From Cyanoderma ruficeps (Eukaryota > Chordata > Aves > Passeriformes > Timaliidae): a stretch of DNA of 64,000 nt. Position numbers and translations under genes: made by a program. Shown one piece after another: positions 11,501-21,722 of this stretch; positions within the stretch are counted from its first letter, which is position 1; every line of letters begins with the position of its first letter. The notes below the pieces were generated by a model. That model did no database searches. It saw only the letters and a list, made by a program, of their open reading frames with translations, and was not told where the DNA came from. The stretch lies in contig VZDJ01000015.1 in NCBI GenBank assembly GCA_008694505.1, forward strand, positions 768,359 through 832,358. Direction: 5' to 3'.

Positions 11501-13499
11501 GCATCACAGAGAATAAGAATGGCAAATTTTGATCTCCTGGAAGAGAGTCCCACACCTCCAGCTGCAGGACAGTCACTTCTTGGGAAATACAGATGGACCT
11601 TGAGAATAAAACCTTCAACACCTCAGTTGGGAAAAGGAGTATCTGAACAAGAGTAAATGGCTCCATCTGAGCTACTGAGCCAATGGGGAAAAAGGGAAAA
11701 AAAAAAAGGAGGAGTGTGCTAAACTCAATGCATCTCACCAAAATGGGTGACTTGAACTCTAGGCAGAGGTAGGATGCCTGTGGCCAGTCTCCAGCTGGGT
11801 GAGAAGGGTTGTTGGAAGTCAATTATACCAGCAGCGAATTGTTATGTTTAACTGAAACACCGGAGCCTCCAAGATGCCTTCAGTCAGAGACAGAGAAGAT
11901 GGAGTCAGAGGTAACTCCACGAGCTGCAGAAAATCAGATCAGTAGCTTGGAGTAGATGTACATTAAATGGCTAAAGGTGAATGAAATAAGCCAGGCACCC
12001 CTGGCTGCTCTGAACAGGACACCGTGAGTCACACCCAGCGTGGGGACACCAGCTACAAACACTCTCCACGCTATGATCCTGTACCCAGGCTGGCCTCTCA
12101 GCCTCTTTTCTGGCTCAATCAGGAGAGGAAACAGCATAAAGCAGCCTGGGCACAGACACACACCCACCCCCAGGGCAGGATGGGGCCCCCCAGTTTGGCT
12201 GCCTGGTGGAAACCTCCAGCACGGAACCAACATTTACAAAACACCCAATCGCCCTCCTCTGAACATGAGAGATGTCAGAATCCGTTAATTAAACCACTCA
12301 AAAGATGATTACTGATCCAATTAACAGTCATTTTAGGCAAGAGCTGGTGCTCTCAAAGGCAACAGAGAGCTCAGAAAATGCGCTCAAGAATTCTTCATTA
12401 GTATCATGACTTCTTAAAGACTTCCTAAACATACATCAAAAAATCTGGAATGCAAATACCTTTCAACTCTTTTTTTACCAAGACTTTTGGGTTAGCAGCT
12501 GATGAACTTTTGTTAGTAATATCTAAACCATCTCTGCTTCATTCACCTATGTTACTTCACCAAAAAGACCTTGTGCTCTTCTATCCCTTGTGCATCTCCT
12601 TGCTTTGTCTCAAGGTCAGCACGGAGCTGCTGTTTTGGTGTTTCAGTCTGGAAAACAACAGAAAAGTCTTAATATTTCATCACTTTCTACAAGGATATTC
12701 TTCAGATAAACTGTCCTTTACTAGATGGAAGTAGAATATTTCACAGAAATATATACCACAGAAATCATCTTGACTGCAGGTACTGACTGGTCTTTTTTTG
12801 TTTAAGATCTCACAGTTTAGAATAAATTTCATCTGCAGCTGCCAAAATATTACAAAAATCTTATAACTAAGCTATTCCATTTGATATATTATTTCCCAGT
12901 GCTCATTTGCTCTGCCTCTGTATGCATTAAGAGGCAGAACAGCAATCTTGTGTGACTGAAGAAAAAAGTGCTATTTCATTCCCGAGACAGAACATTCAAG
13001 TAACAAATGAAAAAAAAACAATGTACCATTGGACAGCATGTTCCTCCACCATGCAAAAATATTGCAGCTAAATTATATTGTTCTAAATCATAAGTTTCCT
13101 GCAGAGTTTATATTTCCAACTGAAGCCAGAACAGAAAATAAAGTCAACTAATTTTAAGTATTACCTCTAAGTGTTTCTAAAGGAAACATTCATTCTTTTG
13201 CTCTTTTTTCCAGCTACATCCCAAAACATTAAATGAATTTTTAAAATACCTTTTATTATGGATGACACCGTACTAATTAAGGGTATGGCACAGGGATTAG
13301 AGAAGAGTGTTTCTTACGGAGTACACTTCATTTTGTTCCTGCAATCTTACCATCAGTGGGTTCTGAAATAATGAGCAGCTTAAATAAACCGGTGATTTAG
13401 TTGATCTCCATAAAAACGTTACATGGAAAACCATGGGATTTGTGTTTTTATGAAGATGGGAACCCTGGGTAAAGAACTAGAGACTTAATCTTAGGGGGA

Positions 13500-13586
13500 G
13501 GTTTTTTGGTTGGGTTTTTTGGGGGTTTTTTTTTGGGTTTTTTGGTTTTGTTTTTGTTTTTTGGGGTTATTTTTCTTGTGGTTTTA
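13500..13586. repeat. T/G-rich low-complexity tract
   Basis: Irregular GGGTTTTTT-type units over nearly 90 bp. It is the complement type of the A/C tracts at 3787, 44466 and 52480. The G runs are mostly short, with one of five, so a stable quadruplex is possible but not obvious. Confidence 0.8.
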
Positions 13587-14193
13587 ATTACTGCTTTTTA
13601 TTGAATCCTTCAAGCTGTGCCATCCGTTGAGCAGGGAGTCCATCGGAATTTAACACGTGCTTAAAAGATTCTGAAAATCCGGCATTACCAGTTGCTTTTT
13701 CAAATAGTTCCTTTCAAAGTTTCTCCACCTCACAGGATAACATGCTGGAAAATTTGGGCTTGAAACATCAATTTTTTAACGTTTTCTTCCCTTTCATTGG
13801 AGGGTGTCTCTGACTGCTCCTCTCATTCTGTCCTGACCCACTTTTATGTTGGTTTATTAACCCCTCATTTACAAATGGTGCCTAAAGGTCTTTGTTGATG
13901 CCTGAAACTTCACGCACAAAGTCTCAGAAACCAGTTCCCAGAAACTTTGACAGGGAATATGATAACAGCAATTAGTACCCAAAAGCCAGACTAATTAGCA
14001 ATAATGATTTCCAGATGAGGATGGAGAACCCACCAGGGCCATCACCTCGTGTCCTGCAGTCACAGAGCAGCACAGAAATGCTCAGCATCTGTTACCAGCT
14101 ACAACTCTTCCCTAATTCTGCAAGAGCTGATTATCTTCACCAGCTGTGCCCTGAACAGAGAGGGGTCTGAGGCTCCTAAATCCCTTGATCACC

Positions 14194-14211
14194 TTATAAT
14201 AATTATTATAA
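14194..14211. repeat. 18-bp perfect AT palindrome
   Basis: TTATAATAATTATTATAA is fully self-complementary with no spacer and sits in a TAA/ATT microsatellite-like stretch. It probably reflects simple-repeat slippage. Confidence 0.6.
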
Positions 14212-15486
14212 TAATTAATTCAGGGATAGCTCTAAAAAAGTATTTACATGACACTAATTTGTCAAGTATTTCAACAGTTGGTTGTTGGGGTTTTTTTAAT
14301 TTTTTTTTTTTTCTTTTAGAACTTGCACCCAAATATTGTGGAGCAAAGTGGAAATATCAGTGTATCATTCCCTAAAACAGCACCAAAGAGAAGGAATACA
14401 TTTGAAGGCAAAATTACATAGTCCAAGCATGCATGGGAAGAGAGAAGAAATAATTTAGCCCCCACCAGGCCTGGGTAGGTGAATCAGATTTGAGTTTGCG
14501 AGGTTCATGGACAGCAGATCATCATTTTCATGACTGGAAAGTGCACTTACTCCTTTTCCTTCAGGATTTTTACAAGTGTCACCATCCCAGGGACGTGAAT
14601 TGCACGTTCCAGCTGCAGAGTGCTTGGGTGCACAAAGGTTGGTTCCCTACCACAACACACTCCCAGCCCTGGGAGAAAACTGGTGGATTTGGATAGATGG
14701 GCAAGGGCAAAGATTGTAAAATATCCCTTAGCACAGCAGGCAGTGGTCATAATATATTTGCAGACAAACATTTATTAAATTGATGTTAGGTGTTATGGCA
14801 AGGAGGAGTTTTGAGACTCGAAGCAAGATGATGAATTATCTTTTTGTGAGCCTCTCCCAAGTGCAGCAGACAGGACAGGGGAAAACAGATGTCTGGAGAA
14901 TTTATAAACATCAATGTGTCTCCCACAAAGCAGTGTATTGTCACACACTGTAAGGACAGACAGACACACCCTAAGCTGAGGAACACCCCACACTCAGGAT
15001 TTACCTTGCAGTGCATTCCTGAGCTCATTTAAACCCTGGCCCTGAGAACAGACTTGGATCTGAAGGATTTGCGTAGGAAAGAAGTCAGGATCTGATCAGG
15101 CATAAAGATTCCTATTTAAAATCCACATCAACCTATGTGTCCCCTTGACACAAGTACAGAACAGTTTTATAGAACGTGAAATGGCCCCAGTGAAGGAAAC
15201 GGGGAACGTGCTTGCCAAGACACTTCTGTGAAAGGCCATCCCCTGTCAAAGGCGCTGCTTGGATTCAGGACAGAAGATAGAAAAGTGCCCTCCTGCCCCT
15301 CCAGGCCTTTCAGTGAGCTGAAAGCAGCTGCTCCTCATCCTCACCTCCTTGGCCAGACCTGTGTCCCCTCCCTCCCAGGTGTAACCACGCTCCAAACCCC
15401 CAGCAATCCCTCAGTGTCTTGAAGATATTAACAGTGGCGGCAATTTCCCCTTCCCATTCTCTTGATTAAACAGAAGGAAGGAGGTA

Positions 15487-15507
15487 GGGGGAAAAAAAAA
15501 AAAAAAA
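15487..15507. repeat. G5A16 junction tract
   Basis: Five G followed by sixteen A, the longest A run among the G/A junction tracts in this window. Confidence 0.8.
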
Positions 15508-15589
15508 GATGAGAGACATAAAACCCCAGATGTTGTCGACACCAATATCTGGTTCCACCAGAGAGTTTGAAGGCTGAAGCAATGATGAA

Positions 15590-15727
15590 TTACAGTGGGG
15601 TCCCCACGGCAATCCAGATTGCAATCATAATACCACTGAGCAAGAACCAGGGCCAGCGTTCATTCATGTGAGCAGCAAATGGATTTATGACAATTTCCAC
15701 CGGTCCTTTCAAAGAACACGAATACAT
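15590..15727 (-). CDS. Candidate small transmembrane ORF or terminal exon
   Basis: On the minus strand an open frame of 45 codons plus TAA begins immediately after CTTAATTTCTTACAG (15728-15742), a good polypyrimidine-AG splice-acceptor match. The protein has a short polar N-terminus, then KGPVEIVINPFAAHMNER, and ends in the hydrophobic segment WPWFLLSGIMIAIWIAVG followed by TPL. That is the layout of a tail-anchored or single-pass microprotein, or of the last exon of a membrane protein whose previous exon ends on a codon boundary. The first codon after the acceptor is ATG, so the real start could lie upstream or, less likely, there. I found no convincing upstream exon in the right phase between here and the CpG island at 20 kb. 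I do not recognise the family; it is not a PTPRO segment I can identify. It could be chance. Confidence 0.3.
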   Translation of the reverse strand: MYSCSLKGPVEIVINPFAAHMNERWPWFLLSGIMIAIWIAVGTPL

Positions 15728-15742
15728 CTGTAAGAAATTAAG

Positions 15743-18700
15743 ATGACACACCAGCGTAACTCATTCATTAATAAAGTCTGGGATTGCACATTCGTTGCAA
15801 AATTTGTTGCGTTGGTTACCCGTGGGTTTTAATTCTATAAGTGTATTTAATTAAAACCATAACACAAATCTCTCTGGCAGAAGAGTGCTGTCCCACTTGC
15901 AGGCTATTCTGTAGGTGATTTAATTTTTAGTTTCCATTTACTTTGGTGCAGAAACTGAACTTGCTCAGGTTTACAGTAAGTAGATATTTAATCGCTACAA
16001 AATACGTGGAGGAGAGTTACAGCAACCCTGCTTTCTTTTTGATAACACAGCAATTAAAACAAAAACCTATTAAACAATGTCTCTGTGACCTAAGTGTGGA
16101 GGGAGAAATAACAATACCAGAAGAGCAAACCCTAAACGAAGAGCAAACCAAATAACAATAATCCCAAGCTGTGAGGGGATCAGAGCTGTCACAGCTGTCT
16201 GGCCATGAGTGTGGACTCTCAGCTTCCCCATTTTTAAGGATAAACTCTCAGGACACAACTTATTCAATGGTGAGAAGAAACAGGAGAGCAGAATTTTCAC
16301 TTGGGCAATAGGAAGTGTATCTGTTGGCCACGTGTTGTAAAACATGAGCTGATACCTCACTCCTCTCCTTGGCAGTAGCTGCTACTGAGCTGGGCCTCTC
16401 AGCTCTGCTCGTGCATCACTGTTAAATACACCTGATAAAAACCCTGCTACTGCAAGAAACCCAAGCTGTGGATCTGTGTCTCTGCACAAATGTGCCAAAT
16501 GAGACCGGAACAGAAGGTCTGTGGCAGGACAGAGGCATTTGCACGTGTGGGATCCACACTGTGCTGTGAAGGGCATCCCATGTTCATCTTCTGTGCCCCG
16601 TTTTGGCACCTCACGGAGCCAAATGGGACAGAAAGTTGAAGCCTGGGTTCTGCAGAACCAGAAGCTTCCACAGAGCACCTGATGGGGAGGCTGTACCTCC
16701 TCTGGCCACTGCATTAAGCCTGTCCATGGAAGGGTAAACACAAAAAAATACTCGCAGGGTTGTGGTCTTATTTATTCCATTAGAAATAAACACTTATTAA
16801 GACTAAACCCTACACCTTGTATTTCATTTTTCCTCTGTGTATTGAAAGTGGAGAGGAAGAGAAGTTATAAATGCTTAAGTTACCCTCAAGAAAACCCGTC
16901 ATTATAAACTCAGTGTTTCACAGGCTACCAGGGAAAATATGAGAAAATGCAATATTAATTTAAACCAGCAATATTTCCTATTGAATACAAACCAAACGAA
17001 CAGCAAAGTCCCTCCATAATTTAATGACAAAGTTGCAGTATTTTTCACTGTGCTAGATTTGTGTAACTGAGCAGATTTATGTACATTGCTGAGAGCCAAC
17101 ACAAAAAACATTTGGAAGGTATCCCCTGAAAATTAAGAAAACAATCTGAATCTTTTCCCTGTGAACCTTGAGTAATAGCTGCAAATGTTGTGTTAACACG
17201 CTATTTATTTGGTAGTTTTTCTGCTAGTTATCAAACATCATCTCAGCCCCCAGCAGAAGGGCTGGGAGGAAGGGTGAAAAAACAAACCAAGTCACTGATT
17301 TGCTTTTTAATGTAATGGGATTTCCAGCTTCAAAAGGAAAAACAAAACAAAACAACAACAAAAACCACCAAAAAACCAATTTCCCACAATTTCCTTTCCT
17401 GCTCAGATACCTTTTCCACGTGTTACTGTCAGGGCTGCAGTGTCATTTTCTCTCCCAACTTTCAGGAGTCAAATGCCATTGGCTTTCACAAAAAAAGACA
17501 CCTTCAGAAAACACATCAGAAGCATCCAGGATGAAAAAATAAGCCAGTGGAAGTGTTTGACATTAAAAAAGTTGCACCTCCAGACCAGGCAGAAAGAACT
17601 CTCCGGATTTTGGCAGCACCTGGATACGTCTTTTTAAGCCCATAAAATGTTATTTAGTGTTACTTGAAATTGTGAGTCTTTCTAAAATACTTCTGTCAAC
17701 TGTAACTGCTTGGATGGATCTCTGTTAATCAATCCTGAAGCAGCATTCCTGTTTTGACTTAAGAACATGTGGCTTCGTTGGCATTTCAAGCTGTTCACAC
17801 TCCTATTTCATTATCTGCTCCATTTTAATTCAATTAATTACTGGCTCAGTTCAGCCAGTAATTCCCATAAGACAGCTATCTTCTTGTGCTGGGCTTGCTC
17901 TCCCTCCTGGTGAAAGAAGAATAGTATCTAAGCATACCAAAGTGCTATTTTCAAAAATTAATTGAGCTGTGAAACACTACATGAAACTCACCAAAAGGGA
18001 GAAGTCTAAGCCACTTTCCTGTGATGGGTGGGGAAGAGGGTTCTCCTGATTTTCTGGCGGAGGCTGAATTCAGACTGACAGCACACAGATCATCAGGGAT
18101 CAGACCCCAGCATTGTTTCCCTACCCTCAAATTTTCATAAAATGGAAGGGCAGGAAAGGAACCTCCCCCATCCATCAGCCACACGAGGCACTTCACCCAC
18201 GGATCTCATTGCCAGTGCCAGGCTAACACCCGCCAGAACATTTTTTGATCAGCACAAATGGCAAAACCATTGAGAAAATACACCACGGCAGCCACAACAA
18301 CCGAAAAAACATTTCTCATGGCAAAGCAAGGTGGCCTTTGATCTACAGGTTCAAGACTAAGGCTTTCAAAATCCATTTTGGGTAGAAAAAAAACCACCCA
18401 AAACCTCATCAACATTATGAAATGCAGTGAGTACACAGGAAACAAACAGCAACTGGAGCATTCCTGGACCAATCTTGAGTCTCAAGCCTCTGAAACCTTT
18501 GTCCATGATCAGAGTTTACTGAATTCTTCACCGACAGGAGAATTCAGCACAAGCTGACTGCACAGCCACTGGGATTTTAATGCCCAATAAATTATCTGCT
18601 GTTTTGGAAAAGCCAGTTATGGTATTTAATTTGACAGCCCCATGCAGGGTGAATTCCATAGACACAAGACAAATGCCAGCCCTCCAGACTAACACACGCA

Positions 18701-19430
18701 TTTCCCCAGATGCAAAATACACATCAGTTGCTCTCTTAGGAGAATGGAAAAAGCTAATCCCTCTAAATTATGCAAACCAAGCAGTGAGAGAAGGTTTTAA
18801 AGCCTTTGCTTTTAAGAAGTAAAGTATAAAACACGCTACTGCTTTCATATCTGCCTTCTAATTTTTTTTGTTCTTTTCCTTGATATGCACTGCAACTATT
18901 TAGAGATCTGCTCCTGAGAGCCTGCAACTGGTACTTCTTAGAGGGAGTTAGGTTCTCATTTCTTTTCAGGACTATCACCCTGCCCCCTAAATGTTTATCT
19001 TGCTCCTGTAGAAAGACTTGGACCACGGAAGACCTTTTCCAGTCCAACTTCTATTTAATTTTACGTGAAGGAAGACAAGGAGGGGAGAGCTTTTTCCTTT
19101 TCCTCATCTGGTATCTCATTCAGATCTGAGCTGGAACAGAAACAGAGGACCATCCACTGAACTCTAAGCGTTTTCCAGCTCTGGTTCACATCTGTTACTA
19201 ATGTATCTTTATATCACTGGATAGTTTAATAAACAAGGAAGAGAGAGCTGTCCGCTGAACTCGGTCTATCCTTTCAGAACTTGATCCCCGGCTCTGACAC
19301 GAACCTCTTGCAGAGGCCGATGTATTTACATGATTCTTTCTGCCCGTTTGCAAATTGAACTAACAACGCTTTCTTTTGCCATAAGCCAAGTCTGGAAGGC
19401 GGGAGGAAAAGCCCAGAGGAAAAAGTTGGC
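15743..19430. other. Non-coding DNA upstream of the CpG island
   Basis: AT-rich sequence with chance frames only, an A/C tract near 17338-17383 and a strong hairpin at 17836-17863. It may be the upstream region of RERG or intron of a divergent minus-strand gene; neither is shown by the sequence. Confidence 0.45.
17836..17863. repeat. Perfect 11-bp hairpin
   Basis: Arms AATTACTGGCT and AGCCAGTAATT are perfectly complementary with a 6-nt loop CAGTTC. The outer ends contain AATTA homeodomain-type cores in inverted orientation. RNA or DNA could fold here, but it is too short for a microRNA precursor. Confidence 0.7.
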
Positions 19431-19755
19431 GCTAAAGCAGTCTGATGGGACGGCAGCAGCCCTGCTGTCCCTTTGCTGTCACACGTGTCGGGACAGGAGA
19501 GACTGGCTCTACACAGGCTGGCACAGGCGGAGGGAGCGAGAGAGGGAAGGAGAACACTCGAGATGTTAAAATAAACTGCGGGGCAGCCTTGGCCGGACCC
19601 GCCAGCGAGCGCTGGCTCGCAATCCGTGCAAGCGAACAGCAGCTGCCCCACGTAATTAAAGGCTGCGGTACCGCCGAATTACTGGGTTGGGTCCCTTCCT
19701 TTCGGGCACGGGTCACACGCCGCGGGGGGAGCGGAGCCACCTCGGCCGCCGCCTC

Positions 19756-19983
19756 TGCGCATCCCTCCCGCTCTGCATCCCGCTCTGATCCGCATCCCGC
19801 TCCTCTCCGCATCCTTCCCATCTCCGCTCCGCATCCCTGGCGCTCCGCATCCCTCTGATCCGCATCCCTCACGCTCAGCATCCCGCTCCTCTCCGCACCC
19901 CACTCCTCTCCGCATCCCTCCCGCTCCTCTCCGCACCCCTCCCGCTCCGCATCCCGCTCCTCTCCGCATCCCTCCCGCTCGGT
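19756..19983. repeat. GCATCC minisatellite in the CpG island
   Basis: Imperfect tandem array built from CTCCGCATCCC- and CCGCTCCT-like units of about 11-23 bp. I count eleven GCATCC cores plus two GCACCC variants. It is pyrimidine-biased on the + strand. Inverted copies (ATGCGGAGCGG) occur at 20281 and 20409, so the promoter core lies between complementary sequences. Confidence 0.85.
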
Positions 19984-20070
19984 TCCGCTCCTCTCTCGGT
20001 GCTCGGCAGCCCGCAGGGGGCGCGGGAGGTCCGCGGGCGCTGCGGAGCCGCTGCCGGGCGGAGGAGCGGA

Positions 20071-20142
20071 GGGGCGGCGGGGCGGAGGGACGGGCGGACC
20101 TCTCCGCATTGTGCGGCCGGGCGGAGGAGCGGAGAGGGGCGG
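20071..20142 (+). promoter_or_regulatory. GC-box cluster (Sp1-type)
   Basis: GGGGCGG occurs at 20071-20077, 20079-20085 and 20136-20142. Such clusters mark TATA-less CpG-island promoters and suggest transcription starts within roughly 100 bp downstream. Confidence 0.6.
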
Positions 20143-20164
20143 AGGGACCCTCCGCATTGTGCGG
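20104..20164. repeat. Duplicated palindromic box CCGCATTGTGCGG
   Basis: The 13-mer CCGCATTGTGCGG occurs at 20104-20116 and 20152-20164, 48 bp apart. Each copy is an inverted repeat (CCGCA, TTG, TGCGG), and each is followed by CCG. A GC box lies between them. The exact duplication inside the presumed core promoter suggests a protein-binding element or a recent local duplication. Confidence 0.7.
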
Positions 20165-20204
20165 CCGCGCCGCTGCGCCGGCGGGAGCGCCCCGGGGCCG
20201 CGCA

Positions 20205-20223
20205 GGGCCGGGCCGGGCCGGGG
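20205..20223 (+). promoter_or_regulatory. G-quadruplex motif
   Basis: GGGCCGGGCCGGGCCGGGG has four G-runs of at least three, each separated by CC, a textbook intramolecular quadruplex sequence. It lies 16 bp upstream of the presumed exon 1 donor, so it would be in the promoter or in the 5' UTR, depending on the start site. Confidence 0.7.
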
Positions 20224-20238
20224 AGCGGCGCGGAGAGA

Positions 20239-20240
20239 GG
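20239..20240 (+). other. RERG: Probable donor of RERG non-coding exon 1
   Basis: GAGAGAG|GTGAGC is a strong donor match at the 3' side of the CpG island. It would end a 5' UTR exon at 20239 and start an intron of about 1.48 kb that could splice to the acceptor ending at 21722. The start site of exon 1 cannot be fixed from sequence. This is inference from splice consensus and position. Confidence 0.5.
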
Positions 20241-20683
20241 TGAGCACCGGGAGGACTCCGCGGGTGCGGGCACCGGGAGGATGCGGAGCGGAGGGAGCGG
20301 TGCCCGCAGCAGCGGGAGCCGCCCCGCACCTGTCCGGAGCGCTGGGGGAGCAAATCCCGCCCGGAGGGACGGAGGAATCAACACCTGCGCGGAAATGCGG
20401 AGTAGAGATGCGGAGCGGGGCAGCAGCTCCGCGGAGGGCGGCCGGGAGCTCTGGCGGGAGGAGGCAGGGGCCGGTGGGCCGGTCCCTGAGCATCCCGTTC
20501 CGCCACGTCCGGGAACAGTTTGTACCTCTCGCTGTCCATGCGGACTGACAGGGCTCTGATACTCGCCGGCAAAAGGGATCAGGAGCATTTAGAAGTCAGA
20601 GATGAATCGGGATCACTCTCGATGTAACGTGCCTTTGCCTTTTCTTTTTACGAGAGTTTTTGTATAGGAAATAGCCTTAGGCG

Positions 20684-20764
20684 CTTTTTTTTCCCTTCTT
20701 CTTCTTCTNNNNNNNNNNNNNNNNNNNNNNNNNNCTTCTTTTTCTTTTTTTCTTTTTTCCCCCC
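20684..20764. repeat. Homopyrimidine CTT tract with assembly gap
   Basis: An uninterrupted pyrimidine run (T8, CCC, CTT repeats, 26 N, more CTT/CTTTTT, then C7-8) containing an assembly gap at 20709-20734. The real CTT repeat length is therefore unknown. The tract lies in the presumed RERG intron 1, about 450 bp past the donor. Frames reading through the N block are meaningless. Confidence 0.9.
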
Positions 20765-21058
20765 AAAACCATGCTGGAAATGCATTTTGCTGTAGAGCGA
20801 GCAGTGCCGACAAGAGAAGCATCCTACGCCACTGTCAGCATTCATGGCTAAAGCGGGTACTTCAGCCCAGCAGCAGACCCGTAACTGGTTGCATTCATGC
20901 ATAAAGTTCTACCCTGCTTTAAGGGGAGGCCGAGTATTTGACGTTTTAGTCAGGGCTGAGGATCATCATCCTCACTACTGCCGTGTTTTCCCTGAAGACC
21001 TTAAAGCGTTCTGCAATGACAGGGATGGTTACAGATTTCACTGTCCGGGTTAGCGAAG

Positions 21059-21067
21059 TCAAGGTCA
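21059..21067 (+). promoter_or_regulatory. Extended nuclear-receptor half-site TCAAGGTCA
   Basis: TCAAGGTCA is the consensus for estrogen-related receptors and NR5A monomers. It lies about 0.8 kb upstream of the start codon of RERG, a gene named for estrogen regulation. No full estrogen response element was seen near it. Confidence 0.3.
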
Positions 21068-21636
21068 CGCAGCAAAGCTGTGAACGCAGATAATTCCCTT
21101 ACTCGAAGTGCGGCACCAGAAACTCTGGCATCCCTCTGCTATCCCCGTGCCTCGCTGAATGTTTATGTATGAGCTGAGGCAGCTTAAAAAGGAGCGCTGG
21201 AGAACTCTGCGGGTGTGGATTTGTTTAGGGCAGTGAGCAAGGTACAAGTGCTTAGAGGGCTTTAGGCAACTGCTGCTGAGTAATTGAAACCTTTTTGGAG
21301 CTGGAGGGCTCAAGGAAAGAGCAGCTACCTGCAGGCACTACAGCTATTAAATCTGTTCTACAGAACAAAATTCCCTGCATGTGATTCAAATACAGAAATA
21401 CATAAATATATGGAATTTCAGCTGAAAGAGAAAGGAAGAAATGAATAATTGGGAGCCTTACAAAGCAGGTGCTTGGGGTTGTTGCCTACCTTTTGCAATC
21501 TTACAGTGCCAGGGTGAAGCAAAGAGCAGCAGCCAGAAAGCTGGAGGCAGGTTCTGCACAAACGGTGCCAGATGTGTCAGTGGTGTTACTGCAATGTTTA
21601 AAGCAGGAGCACAGCATCAATTATCATGATTATTTA

Positions 21637-21680
21637 AAGAGAAGGAGAAAAGGAGGGGGGCAGGCAGGGGAAGGGGAGAG
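21637..21680 (+). repeat. G-rich polypurine tract before exon 2
   Basis: An almost pure purine run with G6, G4 and G4 blocks (GGAGGGGGGCAGGCAGGGG, then AAGGGGAGAG). It ends about 40 bp before the acceptor at 21722. It could form a quadruplex or triplex and may affect splicing or transcription here. Confidence 0.6.
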
Positions 21681-21722
21681 CCCGGCTCCTCGCAGTTCCA
21701 TCCCTGTGGTGTTCTTCCCCAG

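Larger units (their letters stand above)
2076..15589. other. Long non-coding stretch, possibly intronic
   Basis: About 13.5 kb with no recognisable exon on either strand. It contains low-complexity A/C and T/G tracts, recurrent G-run/A-run junctions, perfect hairpins and a short dispersed repeat pair, listed separately. In mammals PTPRO overlaps RERG head-to-head, so this could be minus-strand PTPRO intron; that is inference from synteny, as no PTPRO coding sequence is seen. Confidence 0.45.
19560..20560. promoter_or_regulatory. CpG island, probable RERG promoter
   Basis: About 1 kb of strongly GC- and CpG-rich DNA in an AT-rich neighbourhood. It has at least three GC boxes (GGGGCGG at 20071, 20079 and 20136), a NotI site GCGGCCGC at 20161, a G-quadruplex motif at 20205, no clear TATA box and a splice donor at 20240. 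Lying 1.3-2.3 kb upstream of the RERG start codon, it is the natural promoter. A divergent minus-strand transcript is also possible, as CpG islands are often bidirectional. A 353-codon minus-strand frame across it is an artefact of the minisatellite. Confidence 0.85.

Noticed and set aside
17995..18196. Upstream exon for the minus-strand small ORF, ending at the donor-like GTGAGT near 17990
   Set aside because: The best open frame would end in phase 1, which does not match the phase-0 start required at 15727, and the product is not family-like.
1..19430. PTPRO exons on the minus strand
   Set aside because: Mammalian synteny predicts PTPRO head-to-head with RERG, but I could not find its signal peptide, fibronectin-type repeats or phosphatase segments here.
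19432..20493. 353-codon minus-strand open frame over the CpG island, and overlapping GC-rich frames on both strands
   Set aside because: They arise from the GCATCC minisatellite and extreme GC content; the product is low-complexity Arg/Gly/Glu or Pro/Ala/Arg repeats without a domain, and several frames are open together on both strands.
20844..21053. 69-codon frame beginning MAKAGTSAQQQ before the RERG exon
   Set aside because: The MAK start is coincidental; the rest does not resemble a GTPase and it lies in the presumed intron 1.
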